Shown in pieces: positions 1 to 7,865 of a stretch of DNA of 64,000 nt. The notes beneath the pieces are model-generated. The model saw only the letters and a list, made by a program, of their open reading frames with translations. It searched no databases and had not been told where the DNA came from. A program made the translations under genes and the position numbers. How positions within the stretch are numbered: the first letter of the stretch is position 1; each line of letters starts with the position of its first letter. Source of the stretch: Roseburia sp. (GTDB lineage Bacteria > Bacillota > Clostridia > Lachnospirales > Lachnospiraceae); assembly GCA_017937095.1 (NCBI GenBank), contig JAGBEG010000016.1, positions 1-64,000 on the forward strand. Reading direction: 5' to 3'.

Positions 1-393
1 AAGCCTTTCTGTGCAGATTTGAAGACGATTTATCAGGCACCTACGGAGGAAAAAGCTTTGGAGGCATTGGAACGCGTCACAGAAAAATGGAGTGAAAAAT
101 ACCCGAATTCCATGAAAAGCTGGAAACAGAACTGGGATGCCATTTCCCCCATTTTTAAGTTTTCCACTACTGTACGGAAGGTTATTTACACCACGAACGC
201 AATCGAAAGCCTGAATGCCACTTACCGGAAGCTGAACCGTCAGCGCAGCGTATTTCCAAGTGATACAGCGTTGCTGAAAGCACTCTATCTTTCAACCTTC
301 GAGGCTACGAAAAAATGGACTATGCCGATACGGAACTGGGGACAGGTTTATGGCGAACTGAGTATCATGTACGAAGGACGGTTACCGGAATAA
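1..393 (+). mobile_element. IS256-family transposase, 3' part (cut by window edge)
   Basis: Transposase of the mutator/IS256 type, which catalyses DDE-type cut-and-paste movement. The frame is open from base 1 (the residues before the first usable start read KPFCAD), so this is the C-terminal third of a protein that begins outside the window. The hallmark TTNAIESLN motif followed by R is visible at about residues 59-70 of the visible part and carries the last catalytic acidic residue (E of AIESLN) of the family. The protein ends in a normal way (GRLPE stop), so the 3' end seems intact. It sits beside an AT-rich two-gene island. Family assignment is confident; activity cannot be judged from this part. 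Confidence 0.9.
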
Positions 394-838
394 GGTCTGC
401 ATGAGTCATCGAAAAACAGGCGCAAACCACCGCCTGCTCTTGACATGCACCGGCATGTGCTGTTATATATAAAGCAAGGGCTGGAAACTCATCGAGGAGC
501 CTTCAGCCCAGTTATTATCATAGAAGATTAGTATTTACAGACTTTTGTTCACACACTCTCATGAACCGTAGAAAAAGACACTTGAGCAGGATGTCAGAGT
601 TTGGAGTTTATCAAAATATCTGTTTCCCAACGTAACAACTTCGCCAATATCTCAACCAAAAAAGCAATTTCCCACTCCCGTTTAACGCTACAATAATTTC
701 CTTTTTCTACAATACAACTTCTCACTCGCCGAGAAGTTCTGCATACAACAGCAGATTCATAATCGGCATCTTGCTCTGATTCAATATTTTCTCAGAAAAC
801 AATATTCAAGGCAAGAAGAACCTCTCTCTAACTATGTC
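394..838. other. non-coding stretch between IS end and dCTP-deaminase-like gene
   Basis: No convincing gene on either strand. It holds small dyads: ACATGC/GCATGT at 443-458, GGGCTG/CAGCCC at 478-509, a perfect 8-bp stem AACTTCTC/GAGAAGTT at 716-738, and an imperfect A+T-rich dyad at 780-809 (TTCAATATTTTCT with its near-complement). The last lies just downstream of the minus-strand gene ending at 839 and could help end its transcript, though it has no clear U-tract. Confidence 0.4.
533..560. repeat. probable right terminal inverted repeat of the IS256-family element
   Basis: About 140 bases after the transposase stop there is a stretch ending in TTTGTTCACACACTCTC. IS256-family elements end shortly after the transposase with a 24-30 bp terminal repeat of this general style. 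The matching left end lies outside the window, so this is inferred and not confirmed. Confidence 0.4.
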
Positions 839-1699
839 CTAACTTTTGTCAGTACTTTTGGATATGTAATAAAAATAAACATTAACAAGGATCAATAGTA
901 TAGTAAGAAAAATATCTGCAATAATAGTAAATACAGTATTATTGAAATTCTTATTCAAAGTCATTCCAAGTGATAAGACAACACTGAATATTCCTTGAAA
1001 CAAAGAATTTATCTCTGGTGTTCCTTTCTTTCGCTTCAATATGTTCTTTTTATTAGGTACATGTTGTGCTATAAGACTTTTATCGCGTTCACTATACTGC
1101 ATTAAGTCTTTGGGCGTGACAACTGGAAGTGTGAAAGAGGATTCCCTAGCAAAAGTGCCTGTATACGGAATATCCATATGACTTGTCTTGTGTATAATCA
1201 TTTGTGCAAGTTTTTGATAAGGAAATATTTTCAACACATTATTAGAGTGATTTATTAGTTGCAATCCCACAACAGAATTAATCCCACTAGAAAATTTATC
1301 CTGTGTGCAATGAACGGCCAATCCCATTCTGGCAAAAACGCTCCGCCCAGTTACCCTACCAGTTAAGTCTCCAATCAATTGAATTCTTTCAAGTGTACTA
1401 ACAAATAATATTTCTCCTGGTTTAAGATCATAGCCATTTTCTAAACTCAAAGTTATTTCTTCAAAATATTTTTCAAATGAATCTTCTGATAAAGTGTTTA
1501 TGTATTCATAATCATCATTCATTATATATGCTTTATCACCAATTTGAAGATCAATAGAATCATTTCCTATTTGTAGATTTCTATCAAATACACCTTTATT
1601 TCCCTGAATATAGATATAAATGCCGTCTCCTTCCCATGCTTCAAGCTCTTTTTCTGATGAAATTAAAAGCTTTAGTATATCATTTCTATCAATTACCAT
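839..1699 (-). CDS. membrane-anchored dCTP deaminase/dUTPase-fold protein, probably catalytically altered
   Basis: 286 aa. The middle (about residues 90-172) aligns with the trimeric dCTP deaminase/dUTPase fold: TGRSVFARMGLAVH at 117-130 matches the nucleotide-binding GRSSLARLGL segment of Dcd. The Dcd catalytic glutamate, in the LEFYN segment, is replaced here by Q147 (LQLIN, 146-150), and the aspartate of HRIDPGW is also missing. A nucleotide sensor or binder is therefore more likely than a classical deaminase. The C-terminus has two hydrophobic segments (about 233-247 and 255-278), an unusual addition for this cytosolic family. It overlaps the upstream kinase-like gene by 11 bases, implying coupled translation. 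Strongly AT-rich compared with the neighbours. Fold confident; function inferred. Confidence 0.75.
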   Translation of the reverse strand: MVIDRNDILKLLISSEKELEAWEGDGIYIYIQGNKGVFDRNLQIGNDSIDLQIGDKAYIMNDDYEYINTLSEDSFEKYFEEITLSLENGYDLKPGEILFVSTLERIQLIGDLTGRVTGRSVFARMGLAVHCTQDKFSSGINSVVGLQLINHSNNVLKIFPYQKLAQMIIHKTSHMDIPYTGTFARESSFTLPVVTPKDLMQYSERDKSLIAQHVPNKKNILKRKKGTPEINSLFQGIFSVVLSLGMTLNKNFNNTVFTIIADIFLTILLILVNVYFYYISKSTDKS

Positions 1700-2276
1700 T
1701 TTTAATCGCCTCTCGTATATAGTTAGATATTATCTTTGCTTTTGTTTCTATACTTAAATTCTCATTAAGTACCTCTATATTGTATTTTTGCAAAATTCTA
1801 GAATATTGTGCGCTCAAATAAGCCGTTCGAGTATCTATTAACCATTTTAAATCTTTTTTATATAAATCTCTTACTTGAGCAATGGAAGGTGTAACATCTA
1901 ATATAAATATTTTTTGTGGAAAAAATCTCGGTTCAAAACACATTACTAAATTAAATAATTTCCGACTGCTTAATGATTGTGGATAAAAATAACAAATATT
2001 ACTTAAGAAGCACCTATCCATTATTATAATTTTTTTATTTTTTGATTGTAGTCTACTTTTCAACAAATTGATGTGACTAAGATAAATATAAACTGGTACT
2101 TGAAGCATATAATGCTTACGCATAAAATCACACGAAACAAATTTATCCGTCAGTTTACTTTTTTGTGTTCTTTTATATACTGTAATGTTCTGTTTGTACT
2201 TATTAACAAGAAATTGGATAGTAGAGCTTTTTCCCGCGCCATCAATTCCTTCTAATGCAATAATAATTTTACCCAT
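1689..2276 (-). CDS. thymidylate-kinase-like P-loop NTPase
   Basis: 195 aa from the ATG at 2276, preferred over an in-frame ATG 36 bases upstream because GGAG lies 8 bases before it. Walker A is GIDGAGKSS near the N-terminus. The family DR motif (MDRCF) follows a hydrophobic strand, and LDVTP...AQVR matches the substrate and lid region of dTMP kinases. The expected reaction is ATP-dependent phosphorylation of a nucleoside monophosphate. The protein is divergent, AT-rich, and paired with a dUTPase-fold membrane protein instead of DNA-replication genes, so it is probably not the housekeeping tmk. First gene of a two-gene operon with its own promoter at 2322-2350. Confidence 0.75.
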   Translation of the reverse strand: MGKIIIALEGIDGAGKSSTIQFLVNKYKQNITVYKRTQKSKLTDKFVSCDFMRKHYMLQVPVYIYLSHINLLKSRLQSKNKKIIIMDRCFLSNICYFYPQSLSSRKLFNLVMCFEPRFFPQKIFILDVTPSIAQVRDLYKKDLKWLIDTRTAYLSAQYSRILQKYNIEVLNENLSIETKAKIISNYIREAIKNGN

Positions 2277-2321
2277 GAACAAAACTCCATTAAAACATAA
2301 AATATTTAACAAACTACAAAT

Positions 2322-2350
2322 ATTTTACCATTTTACATATAATTTATCAA
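2322..2350 (-). promoter_or_regulatory. predicted promoter of the kinase/Dcd-like pair
   Basis: On the minus strand TTGATA and TAAAAT are separated by exactly 17 bases, ending about 45 bases before the start codon at 2276. Confidence 0.55.
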
Positions 2351-2392
2351 GATCTGATTAACTCTCCATTCGCAGAATCACTTATATTGATA

Positions 2393-2421
2393 TTGAATTT
2401 TCCATCTCTCATTGTTATGAT
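2393..2421 (+). promoter_or_regulatory. predicted promoter of the CYTH gene
   Basis: TTGAAT (2393-2398), 17-base spacer, TATGAT (2416-2421), followed by AGGAG just before the ATG at 2450. Confidence 0.6.
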
Positions 2422-2449
2422 AAGTAAATAAGCAGAAAAGGAGTCCCCT

Positions 2450-2920
2450 ATGGAAATCGAACGCAAATATTTAGTAAAAACCCTGCCGGAGAATCTCGAC
2501 CAATATCCCTGCAGGCAAATCGCACAGGGCTACCTAAACACCGACCCGGTCGTGCGCATCCGCCGCTCGGACGATACATACACGCTGACCTACAAAGGAA
2601 AAGGACTCTTAGTCCGCGAGGAATACAACCTCCCGCTGAACGCAGAGTCCTTTGAACATATGAAGCAAAAAATCGACGGCATTCTCATCACAAAACGCCG
2701 CTATCTGATTCCATTCGCGGAAAAATACACCATTGAGCTTGACGTGTTCGAGGGAGAACTCGCTCCGCTCGTACTCGCCGAGGTCGAATTTGAGACAGAA
2801 GAAGAGGCAAACACCTTCACACCGCCGGAATGGTTCGGGGAGGACGTCACGTTCTCGACCGAATACCACAACAGCACGCTAAGTCAGTCTAGCTTCCCCG
2901 CTTCCTCAAGCAGACGGTAG
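2450..2920 (+). CDS. CYTH-domain phosphatase
   Basis: 156 aa. The N-terminal signature MEIERKYLV is the ExExK motif that defines the CYTH superfamily (adenylate cyclase CyaB, thiamine-triphosphatase, inorganic triphosphatase). Paired basic and acidic residues follow as expected for the metal- and triphosphate-binding tunnel: VRIRR, KGKGLLVREEYN, ITKRRY, IELDVFEGE, LAEVEFE. Members usually hydrolyse tripolyphosphate or nucleoside triphosphates; the substrate here cannot be read from sequence. The last 37 bases overlap the 3' end of the convergent methyltransferase gene, so the S/R-rich tail may be an unselected extension. Confidence 0.85.
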   Translation: MEIERKYLVKTLPENLDQYPCRQIAQGYLNTDPVVRIRRSDDTYTLTYKGKGLLVREEYNLPLNAESFEHMKQKIDGILITKRRYLIPFAEKYTIELDVFEGELAPLVLAEVEFETEEEANTFTPPEWFGEDVTFSTEYHNSTLSQSSFPASSSRR

Positions 2921-4077
2921 AGCATCGGATGCAGATGGAACTCCTCCATCATCCGCTCTACCTCGCCGAGATAGCGGTTCTTTACCGCTTTTGGCACGAT
3001 TGGCTTTGCGGCGGCAGAGCCGCCCTTTTTGACCGCGCGGATCAGCAGGTTCTTCGGCGTGTGCGCGAAGTCGATAAACTCCAGAATCTGCGTCTTATAG
3101 CCGCAGCACTCCAAGAGATTCGCGCGGATGGCGTCCGTAGACAGCGCCGAGAACCGTTCCTTTATGATGCCGTAACGCGTCAGAAGCGAATAGTCCTCCG
3201 TCTCGATCTGCCCGTTCAGTTCATGCTGGCAGCAGGGCACTGAGAAAATCATCCGCGCATTCCAGCAGACCGCGTTATACAGCGCGAAGTCCGTCGCCGT
3301 ATCGCAGGCATGGAGCGTCACGACCATATCCACCGGAAAATCAGCGTGATACCCGTTGATATCGCCAATCTCAAAATGCAGATTCTCATAGCCGTACTTC
3401 TCTGCCGCGGCATTGCAGTTCTTGATCACATCCGCCTTTAAATCAAGACCGACGATCTTAACCTTCCGTTTTTTAATTTCCGTAAAATAGTAATACAAGA
3501 CAAATGTCAGATATGACTTTCCGCACCCGAAATCAATGATGTTCCATTCCTCACCCGGATCATCCCCGACCGCATCCTCAATGATTTCAAGGAAACGGTT
3601 GATCTGGCGGAATTTATCATACATTGTCCTTACGACTTTGCCTTCCGCGGTAAATACCCCCATATCCACAAGCGGCGGAATCACCGTTCCTTCCTCTAAG
3701 ATATAGTTCTTCTTCCGGTTGTGGGAAACAGATTCCTTTGCCGCCGCTCCCGTCCCCCGCTTCGTCTTGTATGTGACCTTGCCCTTCTTCGAGCACAGAT
3801 ACATATACTCTGTCCCGTCATCCCATGCATTCACCTGAAGATAGGTGCCTGTCACAGTGTCCGTGAGATACCCCGCCAGCCCATCCAACGGAATATTCTG
3901 ATGAAATACCTGCTTTTCGGTGTAAGCCGCCGCCTGATAGTAGGACTCCTTTTTCTCAATTACGATCTTGCGGTATGCCATGTCCTTACTTCCCGGCTTG
4001 CTGATAATGATCTTATATGGAAGCCCCTGTGCCATCCGGTGAAGCGCTTCCCTCTGTTCGTCCAGTCCCTGTTCCAT
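2884..4077 (-). CDS. class I SAM-dependent methyltransferase (Methyltransf_32-like)
   Basis: 397 aa. The Rossmann motif I is visible as IIDFGCGKSYLTF at about residue 182, followed by KIVGLDLKADVI (motif II acidic residue) and VVTLHACDTATD, a motif of the METTL25/Rrg8-like methyltransferases that are suspected RNA or protein modifiers. The roughly 170-residue N-terminal extension is not recognisable. Start supported by AGGAG about 9 bases upstream. Convergent with the CYTH gene. Substrate unknown. Confidence 0.75.
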   Translation of the reverse strand: MEQGLDEQREALHRMAQGLPYKIIISKPGSKDMAYRKIVIEKKESYYQAAAYTEKQVFHQNIPLDGLAGYLTDTVTGTYLQVNAWDDGTEYMYLCSKKGKVTYKTKRGTGAAAKESVSHNRKKNYILEEGTVIPPLVDMGVFTAEGKVVRTMYDKFRQINRFLEIIEDAVGDDPGEEWNIIDFGCGKSYLTFVLYYYFTEIKKRKVKIVGLDLKADVIKNCNAAAEKYGYENLHFEIGDINGYHADFPVDMVVTLHACDTATDFALYNAVCWNARMIFSVPCCQHELNGQIETEDYSLLTRYGIIKERFSALSTDAIRANLLECCGYKTQILEFIDFAHTPKNLLIRAVKKGGSAAAKPIVPKAVKNRYLGEVERMMEEFHLHPMLYRLLEEAGKLD

Positions 4078-4167
4078 ATTCGTCTCCTGTAGACAAAAGT
4101 GTCCTTACGCTACGCATCTGCATGCAATGCTTTCCTGCGATAGGGCGCTTCCTATTTGCAGAAAATC

Positions 4168-4812
4168 TTACCTTAGACGCTGTGTCTCATAGCGCTGTTT
4201 CGTGCGGATGCAGCTCTTTAACTGCTCATAGCGGTCATCCACCTCGCCCTCGGGAATCACCACGTCGAGCACCACCGCCATACTGTTGATCAGATGATCG
4301 TCCACCTCATCCCGCATGGAAATCAAGATATTATACTTCTCCTCAAGCGTATCCGCATCGAAAAAAGCCAGGAGTTTCGGATTCACGCCGTCTTCCGCGG
4401 CGCTTCCGGTCGTCCGCTGCCCGCCTAGCTCCTGTGCCGCGCTTCCGGTCATCCCCTGCCCGTCTAGCTCCTGTGCCGCGCTTCCGGTCGTCCGCTGCCC
4501 GCTTATCGCAGCCGCTTCCTGCGCGTCAGTCTTAGGAGACGACGGTTCCAATGTCTCGCGCTCCACGCGCTCAAAGCGGTACTTCTGCGTCACCGCAGGG
4601 TACTTCACATGATCTACCTCACTTTTGAACATTTCTAACGATTCCGCATACATCTTGTAGTCACCGTACAGCGCCTGATAGATCACAAGCGCCTCCCCTG
4701 TCTCCGTGTGCTCCGCCACAGTGACAATCTGATATAATTTATTCTTAAAATGACGGTACAACTCCCCGCTTTTTGGTATTCTCTCTGCTCCCGTATTCAT
4801 GCCTGTATTCAT
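4168..4812 (-). CDS. DUF1653-type protein with 13-residue tandem repeats
   Basis: 214 aa from the ATG at 4812, which has AAAGGG about 7 bases upstream; an in-frame ATG at 4839 lacks a good ribosome site. The N-terminal 70 residues (GELYRHFKNKLYQIV...YGDYKMYAESLEMF) match the small DUF1653 domain found in many bacteria, of unknown role. It is followed by three near-identical 13-aa repeats of the type GQRTTGSAAQELD, encoded by 39-bp DNA repeats, then an acidic C-terminal domain (DADTLEEKYNILISM...). The repeat acts as a linker and probably varies in copy number between strains. Confidence 0.7.
   Translation of the reverse strand: MNTGMNTGAERIPKSGELYRHFKNKLYQIVTVAEHTETGEALVIYQALYGDYKMYAESLEMFKSEVDHVKYPAVTQKYRFERVERETLEPSSPKTDAQEAAAISGQRTTGSAAQELDGQGMTGSAAQELGGQRTTGSAAEDGVNPKLLAFFDADTLEEKYNILISMRDEVDDHLINSMAVVLDVVIPEGEVDDRYEQLKSCIRTKQRYETQRLR
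4401..4517. repeat. 39-bp tandem repeat, three copies, in frame
   Basis: Units begin with CGCTTCCGGT at 4401, 4440 and 4479; the third copy decays at its end. The period is a multiple of three, so gain or loss of units keeps the reading frame. Confidence 0.85.
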
Positions 4813-4851
4813 GCCTCTTCCCTTTCTTTGCCCTTCCATATGATGTCTGGA

Positions 4852-5613
4852 CTAATTCTCTGTCGGAAGCTCGTAGCTGTTAAGCATCTCTACGCCCTCC
4901 GCGACAAAATCCCTCTCAAAGCTTAAATCCGCCTGATAGCCCATAATCATAAGGTCGTTTACTTCCTTCATCAACGCACTTGTCCCGTCAATGTCGATGG
5001 CGTTTACAAGCGTCTGCGCGCCCTCTAACATCTGCATTTCAAGCTCATCGCGTTCATTCTCATTTACATTCGCTGTTGCACGCGCGAGAATATCATTCGA
5101 CTGTGCCCGCTGATTCCCCTGCTGCCGTGCTCCGGCATAATTCGACTGTGCCCGCTGGTTCCCCTGCTGCGCTGTCTGCCTGCCCTGCGCCGGACGCGCC
5201 TGCTGGTTCATGCGCTGTCCCACCTGACGGAACTGCTGTCCCATCTGCTGCCCTGCCTGACGGAGTTGCTGCCCCATCTGCTGTATCGTGCGCGACTGCT
5301 GCCCTGTCTGCTGCGTTTTTCCATAATCCGGCTGTGTCCGGTATGCCTGCTGACCTGTCTGCTGTGTTCCGCTATAACTCGTCTGTGCCGTCCGGTACGC
5401 CTGCTGCCGGTTCCCCTGCTGCGGTCTGGCATAATTCGGCTGCGCCGCACGGTACGCCTGCTGCGGCGTCTGATAGGTCTGTGCCGTGCGCGACTGCTGA
5501 TTCGGCCGCACCTGCTGTCTTGGCACATTCGGACGCGTGCCCTGCCTCTTCTGCGCTGACTTTGCCCTTGAAACAACCACGCATATAATTACGATCAAAA
5601 TTATAATTTCCAC
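4852..5613 (-). CDS. membrane-anchored Q/R/A/Y-rich low-complexity protein
   Basis: 253 aa starting with GTG at 5613, with GAGG about 9 bases upstream. Residues 1-16 form one hydrophobic anchor (IIILIVIICVVV). Residues about 20-165 are low complexity, dominated by Q, R, A, Y and T with recurring QQAYRTAQ-like units, and resemble a disordered linker or prion-like region. The last 85 residues are a compact acidic region (NENERDELEMQMLEGAQTL...). Not recognised as a named family. The downstream DUF1653 gene follows after 39 bases, so the two may form an operon. Confidence 0.65.
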   Translation of the reverse strand: MEIIILIVIICVVVSRAKSAQKRQGTRPNVPRQQVRPNQQSRTAQTYQTPQQAYRAAQPNYARPQQGNRQQAYRTAQTSYSGTQQTGQQAYRTQPDYGKTQQTGQQSRTIQQMGQQLRQAGQQMGQQFRQVGQRMNQQARPAQGRQTAQQGNQRAQSNYAGARQQGNQRAQSNDILARATANVNENERDELEMQMLEGAQTLVNAIDIDGTSALMKEVNDLMIMGYQADLSFERDFVAEGVEMLNSYELPTEN

Positions 5614-5727
5614 TACGCTTCACCTCATACTTCTCATGTTAAAGTCCTGTTTAAAAAAAGATGTTCTATGTACAAACACACTTAATCATATTATAATGAT
5701 TTGAGATTAGATTCACAACCAGAAATT

Positions 5728-5756
5728 TTGACAGGGGATTTTCCCTGTCGGACAAT
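5728..5756 (+). promoter_or_regulatory. ktr promoter with a dyad filling the spacer
   Basis: TTGACA (5728-5733), 17 bases, GACAAT (5751-5756). A perfect 7-bp inverted repeat GACAGGG/CCCTGTC (5730-5749) covers the -35 end and spacer, the usual place for an operator. The same dyad would be excluded from the transcript if this promoter is right. Confidence 0.5.
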
Positions 5757-5788
5757 TTCGATTTTTATTTGGAGGAAATTTACGAGCA

Positions 5789-7132
5789 ATGCTGCGAAAA
5801 CATTTTAAAAATCTCTCGGGCATGCAGTTGATCGCCGTTGGCTTTTTCCTGCTGATCATGACCGGAACCTTTTTTCTGATGCTCCCCATCTCATCAAGAG
5901 ACGGAACCTTCACACCGTTTATGACGGCGCTGTTCACTGCAACCAGCGCATCCTGCGTGACCGGTCTGATTCTGGTCGATACCTATACGCACTGGTCTGT
6001 GTTCGGACAGCTCGTCCTGCTCGCACTCATTCAGATCGGCGGGCTCGGGTTCATCACGATCGGCACCGCCGTTTCGCTCGTCCTTCGCCGGAAGATCGGC
6101 TTAAAGGAACGCGGCTGGATCAAGGAGAGCTTTAATGTACTTGACATCGGCGGCGTTGTCCGCCTGATCCGTCTGGTACTAAAGGGCACTGTCCTTTTCG
6201 AGGGAGCCGGAGCGCTGCTTTTATTTACACGCTTCTGTCCGCGCATGGGATTTGCCAAGGGACTGTATTACAGCATCTGGCACTCCATTTCGGCATTTTG
6301 CAATGCCGGATTCGACCTGATGGGCTACGAGGAACCTTATTCCTCCTTCACCGCCTACTATGACGATCCCGTGGTTTCCTTTACCCTGTGCGGTCTGATT
6401 TTAATCGGAGGACTCGGCTTTATTGTGTGGAGCGATATCGCACAGCACAAATGGCATTTCCGGAAATATGCGCTGCAGACCAAGATGGTCTTAAGCGTCA
6501 CCGCTGTTCTGGTATTCGGGGGCGCGCTGCTGTTTTATCTGCTCGAAGGAAACCGCCTCTATGCCGGAATGTCCCCTCTGGGGAAAATATGCAGTTCGTT
6601 TTTCAGCGCGGTCACACCGCGTACCGCGGGCTTTAACACGACGGATACCGGGGCGCTCTCTGAGGGCGGCAAGCTGCTGACGATTATCCTCATGTTCATC
6701 GGCGGCGGCTCCGGCTCGACTGCCGGAGGCGTTAAGATGGCAACCGTCTTCGTCCTGCTGCTTCATCTTCGTTCCACGCTTCTGCGCACGACCGGAACGA
6801 ACATTTTCGGCAGACGCATCGAGGACGATACCGTAACCAAGGCGTCCGCCCTGTTATGTACATACCTCTTCTGCAGTCTCGCGGCAACGCTCGCGATTAC
6901 CGGAATGCAGGATTTCGCCATCGGAGACGCACTGTTCGAGGTCGTATCCGCGCTCTGTACGGTGGGCATGACGACCGGAATCACCGGACAGCTAAACCTT
7001 ATTTCACAGATTATCGTCGTCTTCTTAATGTATATCGGCCGTCTCGGAAGCCTTTCGTTTGCGCTTTCCTTTACGGACCACAAGAAACTGACACACATCA
7101 TGCAGCCGGTAGAACGTATCAACATCGGTTAG
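5789..7132 (+). CDS. ktrB: KtrB/TrkH-type potassium channel subunit
   Basis: 447 aa integral membrane K+ transporter of the SKT family. Four P-loop filter regions, each with the conserved filter glycine, can be read: TSASCVTGL (about residue 52), SAFCNAGFD, VTPRTAGFN and ALCTVGMTTG. Other hallmarks are GGGSGSTAGG and eight or more hydrophobic helices. GGAGG lies about 13 bases before the ATG. The partner RCK gene starts 14 bases downstream, so together they form a KtrAB-type uptake system whose gating depends on nucleotide binding to KtrA. Confidence 0.95.
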   Translation: MLRKHFKNLSGMQLIAVGFFLLIMTGTFFLMLPISSRDGTFTPFMTALFTATSASCVTGLILVDTYTHWSVFGQLVLLALIQIGGLGFITIGTAVSLVLRRKIGLKERGWIKESFNVLDIGGVVRLIRLVLKGTVLFEGAGALLLFTRFCPRMGFAKGLYYSIWHSISAFCNAGFDLMGYEEPYSSFTAYYDDPVVSFTLCGLILIGGLGFIVWSDIAQHKWHFRKYALQTKMVLSVTAVLVFGGALLFYLLEGNRLYAGMSPLGKICSSFFSAVTPRTAGFNTTDTGALSEGGKLLTIILMFIGGGSGSTAGGVKMATVFVLLLHLRSTLLRTTGTNIFGRRIEDDTVTKASALLCTYLFCSLAATLAITGMQDFAIGDALFEVVSALCTVGMTTGITGQLNLISQIIVVFLMYIGRLGSLSFALSFTDHKKLTHIMQPVERINIG

Positions 7133-7146
7133 GAAAAGGAGGATTT

Positions 7147-7797
7147 ATGAAATCAATCTTAATTATTGGACTTGGACGTTTTGGAACACATCTCTGCAAG
7201 AATTTCTCAAGGCTCGACAACGAAATCATGATTGTCGATCAGGACGAGGCAAAGCTCGAGGATCTGCTCCCCTTTGTCGTCAGTGCAAAAATCGGCGACT
7301 GCACCAATGAAAAGGTCTTAAAGAGCCTTGGCGTCGGGAACTTTGATATCTGTTTTGTCTGCATCGGAAATAATTTCCAGAGCAGCCTTGAAATCACAAG
7401 CCAGCTCCGGGATCTCGGCGCAAAATACATCGTAAGCAAAGCCAACCGCGACATCCACGCAAAGTTCCTCTTAAGAAACGGCGCCGACGAGGTCATCTAC
7501 CCCGACCGCGATATCGCAGAGAAAGTCGCTGTGCGCTTCTCCGCCAATCAGGTCTTTGACTATGTGGAGCTTGGAAACGGCTACTCTATCTATGAGATCG
7601 CACCCCTGCCGGAGTGGATCGGACACTCCATCAAGGACGTCAATTTCCGTGCGGTGTATAATGCAAATATCATCGGCGTGAAAGCAGACGGCAATATGAA
7701 GCTGATGCCGGGACCCGATTACATCTTTCAGTCAGATGAACATCTGATGGTGATCGGGCATCAGACCGATATCGAGAAAATCGTAAAGAAGCTGTAA
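7147..7797 (+). CDS. ktrA: KtrA/TrkA-type RCK regulatory subunit
   Basis: 216 aa from the ATG at 7147, which has AGGAGG 6 bases upstream; the open frame extends further upstream but overlaps ktrB in another frame. The N-terminal Rossmann fold shows the NAD/ATP-binding signature ILIIGLGRFGTHL followed by acidic IVDQDE, typical of TrkA-N. The C-terminal TrkA-C (RCK-C) part contains ANIIGVKADGN and HLMVIGHQTDIEKI. It forms a cytoplasmic ring on KtrB and controls K+ flow. The operon ends at a strong terminator. Confidence 0.95.
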   Translation: MKSILIIGLGRFGTHLCKNFSRLDNEIMIVDQDEAKLEDLLPFVVSAKIGDCTNEKVLKSLGVGNFDICFVCIGNNFQSSLEITSQLRDLGAKYIVSKANRDIHAKFLLRNGADEVIYPDRDIAEKVAVRFSANQVFDYVELGNGYSIYEIAPLPEWIGHSIKDVNFRAVYNANIIGVKADGNMKLMPGPDYIFQSDEHLMVIGHQTDIEKIVKKL

Positions 7798-7853
7798 AAA
7801 ACTGCCGTACAGGAAAAGGCGATACATCTTTCGCCATCCTGTACGGCAGTTTT
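7797..7853. terminator. bidirectional rho-independent terminator
   Basis: Stem ACTGCCGTACAGGA with its exact complement (7801-7814 and 7837-7850), A-run before and T-run after. An inner GGCGA/TCGCC extends the hairpin. Serves ktrA on the plus strand and the kdgF-like operon on the minus strand. Confidence 0.85.
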
Positions 7854-7865
7854 CTTTTGCCCGTG

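Noticed and set aside
2073..2255. 60-codon plus-strand frame opposite the kinase-like gene
   Set aside because: AT-rich chance frame without ribosome site; the opposite strand has an intact P-loop protein.
839..2276. Reading the Dcd-like/kinase pair as ordinary nucleotide metabolism (dcd, tmk)
   Set aside because: The missing catalytic Glu, the added membrane helices, the AT-rich composition and the IS neighbour argue against housekeeping genes.
4401..4517. Possible CRISPR array
   Set aside because: Adjacent 39-bp units with no spacers, in frame within a coding gene; a coding tandem repeat.
5372..5623. 83-codon minus-strand frame inside the Q-rich gene
   Set aside because: Shares the same ribosome-site area but lacks the membrane anchor and domain sense; the repeat DNA keeps several frames open by chance.
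5614..5788. c-di-AMP (ydaO-type) riboswitch before ktrB
   Set aside because: The leader after the predicted promoter is too short and the conserved blocks are absent.
6856..7146. N-terminal extension of the KtrA frame
   Set aside because: Overlaps ktrB in another frame; the strong ribosome site and family length place the start at 7147.
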